Positions 11,874 to 23,378 are shown, numbered from the stretch's first letter. The stretch is DNA of 64,000 bases from Pyricularia pennisetigena (GCF_004337985.1 NC_043742.1:3768176-3832175); one strand, 5' to 3'. A program made the numbers and translations. Notes: generated from the sequence alone by a model not told the origin.

Positions 11874-13989
11874 CTTGTCTTGTTTTGGGATGAGTTATGA
11901 CTAAGGCTGTGAGGGAAAAAAAAAGAGTAAAAAAGAGTGGTTATCTGCTCCTCTGATATGTAGTAGGCTTTTGTAGGGGTCGGGAAGGGATTGGGGATGA
12001 TTAAAAGCCGAGCTTCGTTGTGCCTTGTTTCTAATTTTATTTTTGGACAGTTGGGATTGGTCTTGGTTAGTCAGGTTGGCTACGTAAAGCTTCTCGATGG
12101 TATACCCATATACTATGCAGTAAGCTCCACGTCGAGAAGGTTTGATCTGCTGGCGCGAGATGACGTGGTTCACGGTAAGGATATGATCGCCTCGCAACAA
12201 ATTTGGCTACAATGAATGTGACTAGAAAAAAATAAAAAAAAATAAAAACAACCCAACAAAAGCGGTTTCACAGGGGATTCCCACTAAGAATTATAAGCAA
12301 AATTAGTCGAGTTGTCTATCTGTTTCTCCTCTTAGTAAACTCGGACTTGTTGTCGATGGTCATGTTTACAAGACCCAAAGGCACTTGGCAGGCACCTTAT
12401 CCTGGGGAACAGTAAAACAGTAAAATAGTGGGGTTCAGCCGGTTGGTTGACGGTTCGCGTCGGGGCTTTTTTTTTTTTTGGGGGGCTATAAGTGCGAGGC
12501 GTTGGACCCCACCCCCGTACCATCTTACTGTGACCTCCCAGCACTAGACTACTGTAGTAATCCTGCCAGGGCAGCAGCTTTTTCCCTGCTTGCATTGCCT
12601 TCCACGTGCGACCTCAAACGGTCTATTTGCATGCAGTTGTCGCAAAGACTCTTACTTACTACTGAAATGAGCTTGAAATGATGCTTTTTCCATGCAACAA
12701 ATGCCAACATTCGGATGAGTTGGCTGGAATTTCCCATAAATGCCAAGAGGTCTGGATAGGACACCTTTGCGCCATTGCCATCTGTTCACCCACCTCTACC
12801 AACCACCTGAAAGTATCTTATGAGGGTTGGGGCTGCAAATGGATATGGGATTTTCCAGCTGTCAAATGTTTGAAGTGGACATGTCCCAGATTGATTTGAT
12901 TGACTACGCCAAAGCAAAGCAATTCGTATCGGAATCATGTGACCCATCCCAGTTCACCCCCCACATTTCTTGGTTTTTTTTTTTTTTTTGTTTTTTTTTT
13001 CCGCTGTCAAGCTTTGCACAACTGCACATCTTTTTATCTCGTGTTGTGATTGTGATGTGGCGGGTCCGTCAAAGCCACAATAATTTCATGGAATTAATCA
13101 CCATGAAACAAACAGCCGCATTGCATTGTTGTACACCTACACCTCGCGTCTTGCACGTCTCACAGTATCCGTGTCGCTCACAGCGCACTGCCTTGCGGCC
13201 CCTCCGACGCATAAGTAATCATCCCGGCCGAGATATATCATGAGCCAAAGCCTTACTCAGTACGGAGTAGTCTTCAGCCGCTGAAGCAAAAGAAAACAAA
13301 AAAGCCTGCGATTGCTGACGATTGTGGAGGGACCATGCTTGCGATGGCATTACCCGATGACGAAGAACCGTCATCTTGGCATTCCCCGGAAGACGCCACC
13401 CTGCTGAAAATTCCTAGCTGCTGACTGTTGGACTCAGCACCCATTTTTCAGCTTTTTCAATCGCGTCGATTGACGATCGCCATCACAAGAATCGGTCGCA
13501 CGAGTCGAGCTGCATTCCTTTTCACCTGCAGGAAACCCAGGCGGCTGCTTATGTAAACGGCTTTCACGATGACTTCAACTCACTCCGACAAGTGTTTGAC
13601 CCTTGATCCACAAGGATCCACCATGTGCACAAATGACTGGCTCTGGGAAAATTTATGATATTGGCCAGAACTCAAGGGGAAAAATCTCTCCTTCTGTTTT
13701 TGGTCTGATAAGGCTCTATTTCCATCCCTATCGAGCTTCTAATTAGACGTAATCAGGGTCTAGACTTGGCCTCTTGTTCACCGCCCGTCAGCGCCGTAGT
13801 GTCACAAGTGACAGGNNNNNNNNNNNNNNNNNNNNNNNNNNNNNNNNNNNNNNNNNNNNNNNNNNNNNNNNNNNNNNNNAAAAAAAAAAAAAAAAAGACT
13901 CCTGGTGACAAAAGTCCTTCAGCCTTTTGAGGCCACATCAACCACCCAAAGTCCACAACTCCCCTCGTCATGTCTTGTCGCCACCGCCC
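11874..13989. other. Intergenic region with N gap; no gene seen
   Basis: About 2.1 kb holding the presumed promoters of the minus-strand poly-Ser gene and the plus-strand methyltransferase. T-runs occur at about 12467-12479 and 12974-13000, and there is an N gap at 13816-13879 followed by a poly-A run of 17. Several small ORFs exist but have non-ATG starts, poly-Phe/poly-Lys composition or no conserved motif. Confidence 0.5.
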
Positions 13990-15210
13990 ATGACACTCAC
14001 TACTGTCCAGCTGGCCCCGACGGGTCTCCTCCCACCATTGCGGGGTCTGCACGACATCTCGGAGGATGTCATATTCGCTGCTCTTAATAGTCTCCGCTTG
14101 ATATACTGCCCGATAGTCCCACCGGCCGCGGCTTTTCAACGACGACCATCCAAGTCCCACTTGCCTCCACCCCAGGTCGATTCGGGCTACGTCTCTGGCG
14201 ACGACGAGGAGAGCTGCTGGGGCGACGACCATGGACAGGGTGCACTGGCTACGCTGCGAGCCGACGCCTTTGAGCGCGACTTTGCGTTTCGCTGGTTGAC
14301 CTCCCTCATCCTCAGAGCGGACGAGCTGCAGCTCGGCTCGGACGATGCCCGGGAGCAACTGGTCGAGGACGCGTCGGGCCTGCTGGCTTCTCTTACGGTG
14401 GCGACGGCCTCGGGCGTCTCAGAGGAAGCCCCAGAGGAGGACCAGGACTGCGGCATCACCCGCGAGTTCACCTTTGACGTAACCGCGACCAGTGAATGCC
14501 CAGGCTCGCACCCCCCACCAGTGACGGTGCGACTGTTCGACGCAGACCTCGCGGCGTCGGACCACACGGGCGTCGGGCTGCAGAGCTGGGGCGCATCCAT
14601 CATCTTCTCGGAGCTCGTCTGCAAAGACCCCGCCCGGCTGGGCCTCACTCGTGCCGCGCCGCGGTCTTGTTCTTCTCCTACTCGCGTCGTCGAGCTCGGC
14701 GCCGGCACCGGCCTGGTCAGCCTCGTGCTCGCGCAGCTGCTCCCAAGGGTCGGCGTGGCGAACGCCGAGATCGTCGCCACGGACTACCACCCAGACGTCC
14801 TGGACAACCTGCGCGCCAACATCGCGGCCAACGAGCAGGCTTGCGGAGTGCAGGTCGCGCCGCTGGACTGGTCCGACCCCGTGCTCGCCCCGCCTCTGGA
14901 TGCGCCGGCGGACGTCCTGGTCGCCACCGACGTCGTCTACGCGCCCGAGCACGCCCGCTGGCTCCGCGACTGCGCCTCGAGGCTCCTCTCGCGCGAGGGC
15001 GTCTTTTGGCTGCTGGCGACCGTGCGGCCGGCCGGCAAGTTTGAGGGCATCAGCGACACGGTGGAGGATGCGTTTGGTGTTGTGGATGACACTAGTGCCG
15101 GTGACGGCCTGCGGATTCTTGAGACGGCCATGCTGGACAAGAGGAGAGGCGTCGGAAGGGGTGACGAGGTTGGGTATCGGCTTTTCAAGATTGGTTGGGC
15201 GTCATGGTGA
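13990..15210 (+). CDS. Class I (seven-beta-strand) protein lysine methyltransferase, METTL21/FAM86-EFM3-like
   Basis: Single exon, 406 residues from the ATG at 13990. An in-frame TTG further upstream (13927) is not a credible start because no ATG precedes. The SAM-binding motif I is RVVELGAGTGLVSLVLAQLL (from residue 232). The post-I acidic residue lies in EIVATDYHPDVLDNLRANI. Motif II is LDWSDP and the following motif is DVLVATDVVYAPEHA. Before these, 'VGLQSWGASIIFSELVC' matches the 'G...W.....L...' block of the Methyltransf_16 family. The roughly 110-residue N-terminal part includes 'ERDFAFRWLTSLI', which resembles the N-terminal domain of FAM86/yeast Efm3 that methylates elongation factor 2. 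Family assignment is firm; EF2 as substrate is a moderate inference from the N-terminal domain. Likely cytosolic. It converges with the pathogen-related gene at 15582. Confidence 0.85.
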   Translation: MTLTTVQLAPTGLLPPLRGLHDISEDVIFAALNSLRLIYCPIVPPAAAFQRRPSKSHLPPPQVDSGYVSGDDEESCWGDDHGQGALATLRADAFERDFAFRWLTSLILRADELQLGSDDAREQLVEDASGLLASLTVATASGVSEEAPEEDQDCGITREFTFDVTATSECPGSHPPPVTVRLFDADLAASDHTGVGLQSWGASIIFSELVCKDPARLGLTRAAPRSCSSPTRVVELGAGTGLVSLVLAQLLPRVGVANAEIVATDYHPDVLDNLRANIAANEQACGVQVAPLDWSDPVLAPPLDAPADVLVATDVVYAPEHARWLRDCASRLLSREGVFWLLATVRPAGKFEGISDTVEDAFGVVDDTSAGDGLRILETAMLDKRRGVGRGDEVGYRLFKIGWASW

Positions 15211-15581
15211 GGCATGATGGTTGGGGAACGATGAATGAATTTTACGGATGCATTATAGAGGGACGGGTTGATGGTAGAAATAAAAAGAAACACCTAGACA
15301 AGACAAGACTAAGACTAGACTAGAAATCAGAAATAGACCTAGAGCTAGATAATTTTCCAAAATAGACTTAAGAAAACAGACTTTGGTATGCATCATTGGT
15401 GAAGGATAGTAGTGCCCATATTTTATTTTGCATAAATGTTGTGTAACACGCACATAGAGAACCTCGACGCATTATAGAATGTTGAATATACCAACGCTTT
15501 TTTTGCTCTAAACCAAGACACTTGGATCTGAAAATTGGTTCCTGAGCACCGATTCTATCCATCCGGGCCAACATTTCCACG

Positions 15582-16552
15582 CTAAACACTATTCTCACCC
15601 TTGGCCCCGACCTGGGCAGGATGAACAATCTCCTTGATGGACTCGTCGCCCAGAACCTCCTTCATCTGGTGGAACATGGCCATGGGGTCGAACCAAATGT
15701 CAATCTTTTTGATCTGCAGCTTGTCGTTGAGCGTGGCTACAGCGATGCCTTCGATGTCGATTGCTCCACCGTGTGCTTTCATGGTGACCTTTTCCCCCTT
15801 GCTTTAGGTGGGGGGAGGGTTGGAAAGCGTAGTGAGACATGTTAGTAAATCAAGGACAAGAGAGAGAGAGAGAGAGAACAGAAAAAAAAAGGTTATCAAC
15901 ATACTGGTTAACACCCGTATAATTCTCCTTGAAGGTGCCCCAATGCCGCCACCGAAACGCCGCGACGGGCGGCCCGCTGTAGACCTCGAGCACCTCCCAG
16001 GCAAAGGTCGGCATCATGCGCTTGAAGGTCTTGTGGCTGCTCTCAAAGGTGCTGTGGGCCGGGCAGTAGAACTCGTTGGACTGGATCAAGGCGTTGTAGG
16101 TCCCGACCTCGAGCATGTGCTGGCCCGTCTGCGGCGGCCCGCCGTTGACCGAGAAGCAGTACGCCTCGCGCTCGACGGTGCGCCAGTCGGCCAGGTCCAC
16201 CTTGAACGACGCCTCGACCTCCCAGTTCTTGACCAGCTTCTCGACCAGGTCGGGCAGTGAGCCCGCTGTGTGGTTTGACTTTTTGCCTGTTGCTCACGTT
16301 TTCGGCGTTTTTTTTTCATCGAGGTTGTTCTCGGGTGTTAGTGATGAGTGTTTTGATAGCACTAGGTGAATGGACGGGGGAGTGGAGGAGGTTTTTTTTT
16401 TTTTTTTTTCACGCACTCTCGGCCCAGATCCTGCGCGTCTTGCTGTAGTCTGGAGCTCTGCCGTATCTCCATTTTGCCTTGTCCTTGGTCACAGCATTCT
16501 CGTCTGTCATGTAGTCTGGCAGTGACGGAGCAGCTTCTTTTGTGGTTGCCAT
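15582..16552 (-). CDS. 'Pathogen-related' protein, NTF2/SnoaL-like fold
   Basis: Three exons on the minus strand: 16552-16417, 16265-15905 and 15801-15582, phases 1 and 2, total about 238 residues. Donors are GTGCGT and GTATGT; acceptors are ACACAG and TAAAG. It begins MATTKEAAPSLPDYMTDENA and continues with KWRYGRAPDYSKTRRIW, the characteristic start of fungal and plant proteins annotated as 'pathogen-related protein'. The core is SLPDLVEKLVKNWEVEASFK, then a beta-rich NTF2/SnoaL-like region with GGPPQTGQHMLEVGTYNAL and FRWRHWG. It ends with KIDIWFDPMAMFHQMKEVLG. No signal peptide, so probably cytosolic. Biochemical role in fungi is not established; the name comes from plant homologues. Exon 3 uses a slightly weak AAG acceptor, the only one keeping the frame. 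Intron 1 carries a 19-base homopolymer next to the donor. Confidence 0.85.
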
Positions 16553-18798
16553 TATGCCAGAGAGGTAAGGCCTGCTGCTATTTTATGTCTGATATAACAA
16601 TATAAAAAAACACTGGGGTTTTGGCACTTTTTAACTAGGCTTTAGAGCTAGCAGCGAATCAGAAGAAAAAAGAGACGAAGATGTGAAGAAGAGTTGAGAG
16701 AGCCGGGTTTAAACTACACCCATTCAACCTGAGTCTTGACAACCTTTTTGTAGCCGTCATCATCACTATCAATGAAACGCTATCATCGCTTACAAGTAAC
16801 CCCCCCNNACGGTGGCTGACCTGGGTTGGATTGCTTTTCTTTTGACGCTATGATACGCACTGGGCGGGAAGCTCGCCAAGCCGTTTCGACCAGCGCCATA
16901 TCACGCAGCGCCCGTCTATCCTTCCCCAGGTTCGCTCACCCCTGCAAGACCTGCAGAGGTATTTTTTTCTTGGTTTTTTTTTCTCTTTTGTTTAAATAGT
17001 CTCTTTTTTTTTTTCTCCCCTCCCAGGCGGCCAGTCGAGTGCGCATTATGGTCCCCCCCCCTGGCCTCTAGCACTAGGATAAACCCAAAATCACCTGTAC
17101 AGTAGCTCGCGGTCGCGTGGCAAACGGTCCAGCGTTGGCGTGCAGGCAAACAAGTGCCAAATATTCAGGGTTGACGAGCCTCCCCTGGGGCCTGGACCAA
17201 TCATGAATATGAAAAGGGAGTCTTGATAAGAACCGACTACCGATTAACCCGTGTCGGGCTCCCACATCCAGGCATCCGGGGCCCCCGGGAAGTAACCTAG
17301 ATGATCTGGGCACGTCGACTGACTTTCTCTCAGCTCGCTGACTTAAAAAGCACCGATGCCTTGCTACTGCTCCTGGATACCTGGAATTAGCTTCTCGGCA
17401 TCGAAATATCCAATGAAAAAGCGAAGATGATGTCGTCTAAACATAAATCTGTTCCTTTAGCAAGGGGAGGGGATGATGTCCTGTTTCTCGGGGAGCGGCT
17501 GCCGGGGTTCAGCTTTCCCACGTGGATCAAATATTTTCCTCCCGCCCCATGTGAGATCTGAGGGGAAAAACACCAAGACCAGCCCAGAAGCTGAACCGAG
17601 AAAAACGACGGTACTATGACGATTGCAAATTTTGCCCAGTACCACGCTTTTCTTTTTTTGTTGTTGATTGGCCACTCCATCACATAAAACAAAAGTGGGC
17701 GCGTCGTCAAAATAAACATGGTCGGATATCCTTTTCCCCTTTGGTTACGTGCATTCCGATTTCTGGATGCGAAGTTGCCCAGACCGAAGGGAGGCAACTG
17801 ACTGATTGGTTCACCGTGTCGTGGCGAGCCATGCCATATGCTCTCCAGTACTATCTCCGTAACGGCAACCCGGGCATGGAGACTTGCATGAATGTGTGTC
17901 GCTTTGCTTGTGGATTCTGACGAGAGGCCGCAATGACGAGAGATCGGCGAAGATTTGGTGCAGGAGCAACAAGTTGTTTGCAGGTCGAGAACNNAAAAAA
18001 AAAAAGGCAAATGATCATTTATAGCTTTTTCGGGATCAAGTATTGGCCCGCCACAGAATCAAGCTGGGGAGCGAGAAACGATTGAGCATGTGAGAGTGAA
18101 GGACAGGATAAGACCAGCATGAAAGAGGCATCCATAACACATCCACACCCTTGGACGTTCTGCTCTGTGGTCACCTCTCAAGGTTATAGATTAAAGCACC
18201 ACAAGCCTCGGGGATCCGGGACGGTGGGATAGCTGACCGCCAGTTTTTATTTTTATTTTTTATTTTTTATCTCCAGCCGTGTACAACCTTACGGGCGTAT
18301 CTCGCCAACAACAGCAAATGATGGCACCACAGCATAAACTGCACAAGTTCGGACAATATGTCGCCGCAGCCCATGTGAGAACCTATCGCTCATGTGCTGG
18401 CATGCCCAGCTTCAAGTGTGGTTACTCGCAGGCAATATTTGATGCCTTGAAAGGAGAGGACTACTCGTATGGTATTGGACCGGAATTCGTTCGCATGGGG
18501 TGACACCAAAGATAGAGCAAATGTGAGCACAAGAGATATGTCCGAACGGTGGGCTGCTCACCAGATGGCTGACCGCATGAGGGTAGAAGAATTATTATAA
18601 ACGTCGGGGTTGGTCTTGAGCCCTCGACGTGACCAGAATATGTATACCAAGTATACCATGTATACCAGCGACTACATATCGAACTCTAAAATGGTCGAGA
18701 CGAGACCAAGCGGCCCTGAAAGAGTGTTGACTCGCAAGAACTTATCTTTCCAAACCCTAGATGATGCCACCAGCCTCGTAATCACCCGCGGCTGTCTC
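16553..18798. other. Intergenic region, no convincing gene
   Basis: Roughly 2.2 kb with two 2-base gaps (16807-16808 and 17993-17994, the latter before an A-run). A 207-codon minus-strand ORF at 17387-18010 crosses a gap, has no recognisable domain and a non-coding-like composition. A plus-strand ORF at 18279-18503 starts at a non-ATG codon. An upstream in-frame ATG at 18640 could extend the DUF2306 protein but the added residues are not conserved-looking. Confidence 0.45.
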
Positions 18799-19959
18799 AT
18801 GGAGCCGACGATGCAACCTCCACCTTTCAACTCCAACAACGGAGAAGGTTTATTCATGCACAGAAAACTGATACCGCCACTCGGCTTCACCAGCGGCTAC
18901 AGCTTTGCCTGCTTTGTCGTCTTTGCCGGCACCCTCATGGGCTTCACGCTGGCCCGCGCCCAGTTCATTGATATAGACGGCGTCATGTGCAGCCCCGCGA
19001 CGGCGGGCGGTCCCTTGAGGCACGCGGCCCCCGGGGAGTGCTTTTACTTCATCTCTGGCGCGATGCACGAGCGGTTCGGTATCGTGCTGCACCTCGCGAC
19101 CGTCCTGCCGGCGTCCCTCCTGGCCTGCTTCCAGCTCCTCCCTGCCCTGAGGGCCCGGTTCCCGGCGTTCCACCGGGCGAACGGGTACATGGTGCTGCTG
19201 CTGAGCCTGCTGGGGGTGGCGGGCGGGCTCATGATAACCAGGAACGCCTTCTCCGGTGCTCTGGTGACGCAGACGGGGTTTGGACTCGGGGCTGTCGCGT
19301 TTCTTGCGGCGCTGGGTATGGGCTGGGTGAGCATGAGACGCATGCGGGTCGATCAGCATAGGGCTTGGATGTTGCGCGCCTGGTTTTACGTGAGCTTTCC
19401 CTCTCGGCATGCCTCCGTCTCTGTTCCTTTTTTCATGCGAGCTTATGTTGACTGCTGTAATCTGGCCAGGTTGGGGCGGTCGTGACGACACGAATTTTGA
19501 TGAGCGTCGGTGCCCAGGTCGTGACAGTCATCGGTGGCTATTACATGCCAGAACCATGCGACAAGATCGAGAGCATGCTGGGTCGCGACCGAACATTGTC
19601 TAAATACCCAACATGCAAGAAGTTCTTTGACGGCGAGGCTCTCAGCCAGCACGCGCTGGTGGTGGCAAATATGGCTGGGGAAGTGGACAACATCAGCGCA
19701 GCACTTGATGCGGCCGCCGGGATGGCTCTCTGGGCTGCGTTTGTGCTACACGCAGCCGGGGTAGAGATATATGTGAGTCCACAGTTGCCAACGTGACAAG
19801 GATAACCTATTGCTGACAAAGTATTGGAAGCTGCATCTGACATGGTCACGTCGGCGACGTCAAACAGCTGGGCATGATTTGGCAGAGCGGCCTGGGGACT
19901 TCATGAACCGGTCCGTGGGCAGGCGTGATCGATTAGCCATCACATATGGCGTATTCTAG
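18799..19959 (+). CDS. DUF2306 multi-pass membrane protein
   Basis: Three exons: 18799-19389, 19470-19772 and 19831-19959, all phase 0, giving about 340 residues with the ATG at 18799. Alternatives are 18811 and 18640. Donors GTGAGC and GTGAGT and acceptors CCAG and GAAG support the structure. Hydrophobic segments include SFACFVVFAGTLMGFTLA, VLHLATVLPASLLACFQLLP, MVLLLSLLGVAGGLMI and LGAVAFLAALGMGW, with a further one in exon 2. The motifs 'HERFGIVLHLA', 'FHRANGYMVLLLSLLG' and 'DQHRAWMLRAWFY' are those of fungal DUF2306 proteins. Conserved His and Arg residues within or beside membrane helices suggest a possible cofactor-binding or redox role, but none is established. The last exon is short and basic. 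No operon-like neighbours. Confidence 0.8.
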
Positions 19960-20789
19960 GAAAGACAGCGAGAGAGAAGCCGAAAGAGCCAGTAAAACTA
20001 AAGGATGAACAGCTCAAGATTGAAGATTTTGGCACACGGAAAGCTTATGGGTGAGTTCCCTAAGCCATCGATCGTAGACACTGAATCTGACTCTCAACCT
20101 AGTCCAGTCCAGTCTGATCGCAGGATGGACTTAAGAAGGAAGGGTGTAAGCTTTGCAACTGTCAAGCTAATGCGTTCGTATGGTGGGCTCTTTACGCAGT
20201 GTCAACACCACGGCAATAATATGCTACCATGAATGGGGAAGGACTGCAGCAGCGAGATAGACGCGAGTAGTACGGCAACCATGGCTAGCAAGGAATGAAT
20301 AGATGCGCTAGTATTTATCTTCGTTCATTATCCAATAGGCTCTGTTGGATTTCTGAATGTCGATGCTGCTTTATACTAGATGCGCCGTGAAGTGACTGCA
20401 TGTCTAAAAAAATTAGGCGAGCGAATCTCACTGGCACAGAATAATAAGCCACAAGCCAAGCGCCGCGGGGTTAGATTTTCCCCGATTCAGCAGGGATTCG
20501 TGGTTCAACAAGGCTCTTAACTCCGCCAACCCCGGTGCCTTTTCCAGGTTCAGTAGTCGCAAACAGCTCTTTTGCAGGGCTGGAGCTATCCTGATTTAAT
20601 CTTAGCTCCGTCAAATGCTCCGCTCCATCTTTGACGCCGCCGTCACAACCAAACCCAACCTACATACATGATGGAGCTGAATCCAGTCACTCGACAACAA
20701 CTTTGCGCAAGTTGCGCCTGCATCCGCGCCATGTCACCACACCACCCTGCCGCATTTCTATATTTTCCAAGGAGTCCGACCCTGGAAGG
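19960..20789. other. Intergenic region, no gene seen
   Basis: About 830 bases between the DUF2306 gene and the NAPE-PLD-like gene. A 75-codon ORF at 20005-20232 has no recognisable motif. The reading frame of the downstream gene is open upstream to 20631 but without an ATG before 20790. It probably contains the promoter and 5' leader of the latter. Confidence 0.5.
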
Positions 20790-22153
20790 ATGGCAACCTT
20801 CTTAGCTTCTCGACTTTCGAGACCAATTGTCCGCAGCATCCGAAGGAACCTACAAACATCGAGCAGAATGTCTACTGCATACACAGCAACCGTTACCAAG
20901 ACCAGCACCGGTGCCGTGCCTGATGATGTAGCTTCCAAATCTCACCACGTCACGGATAAGCGTGGGAATCGCATCAAGTTCAGAAACCCACATCCTTCCG
21001 CTGGCGAAGAACATAGCGTCGTTGACGTCTTTAGGCGCATGGGAAAGTAAGCTCATTACTTTTTCAACTTATCAAATCTATCTTTTTTTTTCTTTTTTTT
21101 TTTTTTTTTTTTTTTTCTCACCACCAAGGCCACAGCCAACTAACTCTTTGCTTTCCCAAACACAGAGCACGCAGGAATGGCGAAATGGACATACCCTCAA
21201 CAGCAAACCACAAGATCAACGTCGTCGAGCCGACCTTCCTCCCCTCGCGAACAACCTCGGACCGCCTACGCGCGACGTGGCTCGGGCACGCCTGCTACTA
21301 CGTCGAATACCCCTCCGGGATCCGCGTGCTCTTCGATCCGGTGTTTGAGACGCACTGCTCGCCGCTGCCAGAGTTCCTCAGCTCGGCGTACCGCCGCCTT
21401 ACGCCGGCGCCGTGCCAGGTGGCCGACATACCCATCATCGACGCCGTCGTAATATCGCACTCGCACTACGACCACCTCTCCCACCCGACCGTCAAGCAGA
21501 TCGCCGCGCGGCACCCGCAGGCCCACTTCTTTGTCGGCCTGGGCCTGGCCCGTTGGTTCCGGAGCAGCGGCATCGCCAACGTGACGGAGCTGGACTGGTG
21601 GGAGGATGCCGAGCTGCGCCTCGAGGCCGACGACGGCTCCGTCGACGCCGCGGCGACCATCTCGTGCCTCCCGTCGCAGCATGCCTCCGGCCGCGGTCCC
21701 CTGGACAAGGACACAACCCTCTGGGCGTCGTGGGCCGTCTCGTCGGGCGGCAGATCCGTGTGGTTCGCCGGCGACACGGGCTACCGCAAAGTGCCGGAGC
21801 TGGCCGCCGGCGAGGACGACTACGGGCCCCAGCACGCCTCCCTGCCGCGCAACCCGGATTTTGCCAGGATCGGCGTCCTCCGCGGGCCTTTTGACCTCGG
21901 CCTGATCCCCGTCGGCGCCTACAGGCCGCGCTGGCTGTGGTCGCAGGTCCACGCGGACCCGTTCGACGCCGTCGAGATCTTCAAGGACGCCAGGTGCAAG
22001 AGGGCCCTCGGCAAGCACTGGGGCACCTGGCAGCTGACCAGCGAGGACGTGGACGAGCCGCCGAGGCTGTTGAGGGAGGCCCTCAAGAGGTCGGGCATCG
22101 CCGAGGAGGGGGTGTTTGACGTCTGTAGCATAGGCGAGTCGCGGGAGTTTTGA
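20790..22153 (+). CDS. NAPE-PLD-like metallo-beta-lactamase-fold phospholipase D (FMP30-like)
   Basis: Two exons, 20790-21046 and 21166-22153, phase 2, donor GTAAGC, acceptor CACAG with a CTAAC branch site, giving about 414 residues. The metal site is [10 protein letters not shown] (HxHxDH). It is preceded by '[25 protein letters not shown]'-type sequence and followed by '[11 protein letters not shown]', 'WFAGDTGY' and a C-terminal '[10 protein letters not shown]'. All of these are typical of N-acyl-phosphatidylethanolamine phospholipase D and yeast Fmp30. The first 27 residues ([20 protein letters not shown]...) are basic and lack acidic residues, consistent with mitochondrial import. Known family role: hydrolysis of N-acyl-PE to N-acylethanolamine and phosphatidic acid; mitochondrial location is inferred. 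The intron has a T-run of more than 20. Confidence 0.88.
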
Positions 22154-22417
22154 GCTCGGGGAGGCGGGGTTATTGTACTATTATAATTGGCCGAAGCGGC
22201 TTTTTTTTATTTTTTTTTTTAACCACCTGGGTCTTGGAAGAAAACCTTTGTGGAATTTACCACTTTCATAGACTTGGGCGCTCTCTACGTGCAAGAGCTC
22301 GACGACAATGGATGTAGAAATTCAAACAATGCCTATAGCACTACAATGGTTACAGAAGTCACGAAAAAGAAAAGCAAACGGAGGGAAAAGCAAGAATAAA
22401 AGATCTGCACGGAGGTA

Positions 22418-22963
22418 ATGCATCACTCCTCGGCCGCGAACGCGTATTGGTACTGCTCCCTGGTGTGCCTCCCGCTGTTTTTTTTTTTCGGCGGCTATGC
22501 GGATCCAGTGGCAGCGGTAGGCTGCTTCGGCGCGCGTCACGAGGTGCCAGGGACCCTGATATCAGGGCGGCGGCTGGGGGTGCGGGTGCCGTCCGAGAAG
22601 GTGATGGGGCTTGCGGACATATCGTACGGACCTGTCTGCCTCGCATCCCCTCCTCCGCTTGATGAGCACAATATCTTGTCGGTGTTACCACTGTACGTGT
22701 TGACCAGCTTCAGCCTGAGCATGAATAATTCCCTCGGCGGACGTATCGACCGCCGCTACAGCTTGGGCACGCGGATCACGCGCATCAGGCTCACGGTAAA
22801 GTTGTCGCACCCATCGACGAACTCAGGCCTTCGGATCAGCCCCGGCTCGACAAGGGCGTTGCCCGATATAACGGTGACGGTGGAGCTGCAGCGTGGCCTC
22901 GAAATTTTACAAGGCCCAGTCCTCGGTCTCGTGGATGCGCTTCTTGACGGTCCTCTCCGTTAA
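22418..22963 (+). CDS. Doubtful ORF at the border of the AT-rich block
   Basis: A 181-codon ATG-initiated frame with GC-rich third positions and no recognisable domain. The opposite strand over about 22530-22870 is also nearly open in one frame (one TAG at 22756-22758) and also has GC-rich third positions. It includes residues such as PYDMSASPITFSDGTRTP, so the true coding strand is uncertain. It may be the decayed 3' part of a minus-strand gene cut off by the transposon block that begins about 20-150 bases further right. Nothing in the sequence decides this. Confidence 0.25.
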   Translation: MHHSSAANAYWYCSLVCLPLFFFFGGYADPVAAVGCFGARHEVPGTLISGRRLGVRVPSEKVMGLADISYGPVCLASPPPLDEHNILSVLPLYVLTSFSLSMNNSLGGRIDRRYSLGTRITRIRLTVKLSHPSTNSGLRISPGSTRALPDITVTVELQRGLEILQGPVLGLVDALLDGPLR

Positions 22964-23200
22964 CCTACAGAGTGTCGAATGAATATTTTATTCATCATCA
23001 AATCGCCAAAATAACACGATTACATACGACCATACCCACTGGAATATACAGAATCCCGCCCGCTCTCCTCCACAATGGGTAACCCACAAATGGTCATGAC
23101 CCGGAAGTGGTCAACCTAAGGTTAAAATTAATCTTTTATAACATTTTAACGAATGATTCAATAAAGGCCAAAATCGGTGTGTAAATAAAACCAAAAATTG

Positions 23201-23378
23201 TAATTTCAGTGCTCAGACTAGACCCCTGCGGGGTCCGAGCGCTCCATGTACCTTTCAGCCACATGGCTTTTCGGCCAGTTTGATTACCGAAAAGATCGCG
23301 CTCGTTCTAGTCTGAGGACAACTTGTCGCATTTCGCCGTCTATGGCGGTACCATTAACGACAATTTGTTAGTTTGAGG
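23201..23378 (+). mobile_element. End fragment of the TAGTCTCAG transposon family (type II end)
   Basis: It starts TAATTTCAGTGCTC, a mutated form of TAGTCTCAGTGCTT, and contains the family's type II end with 'CCACATGGCTTTTCGG' and 'TTTCGCCGTCTATGGCGG'. It is cut off by a second, fuller type II end at 23379. No target duplication can be seen. Confidence 0.7.

Noticed and set aside
12827..13243. 138-codon plus-strand ORF
   Set aside because: It contains a poly-Phe run from a T tract, starts at a non-ATG codon and shows no conserved motif.
17387..18010. 207-codon minus-strand ORF
   Set aside because: It crosses an N gap, has no recognisable domain and uses codons unlike the real genes nearby.
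18279..18503. 74-codon ORF upstream of the DUF2306 gene
   Set aside because: It starts at GTG, has no homology I recognise and lies where a promoter is expected.
22537..22722. Cytochrome P450 fragment on the minus strand (…TFSDGTRTP…)
   Set aside because: The motif is reminiscent of some fungal P450s but there is no heme Cys block and no convincing helix K; too little to name.
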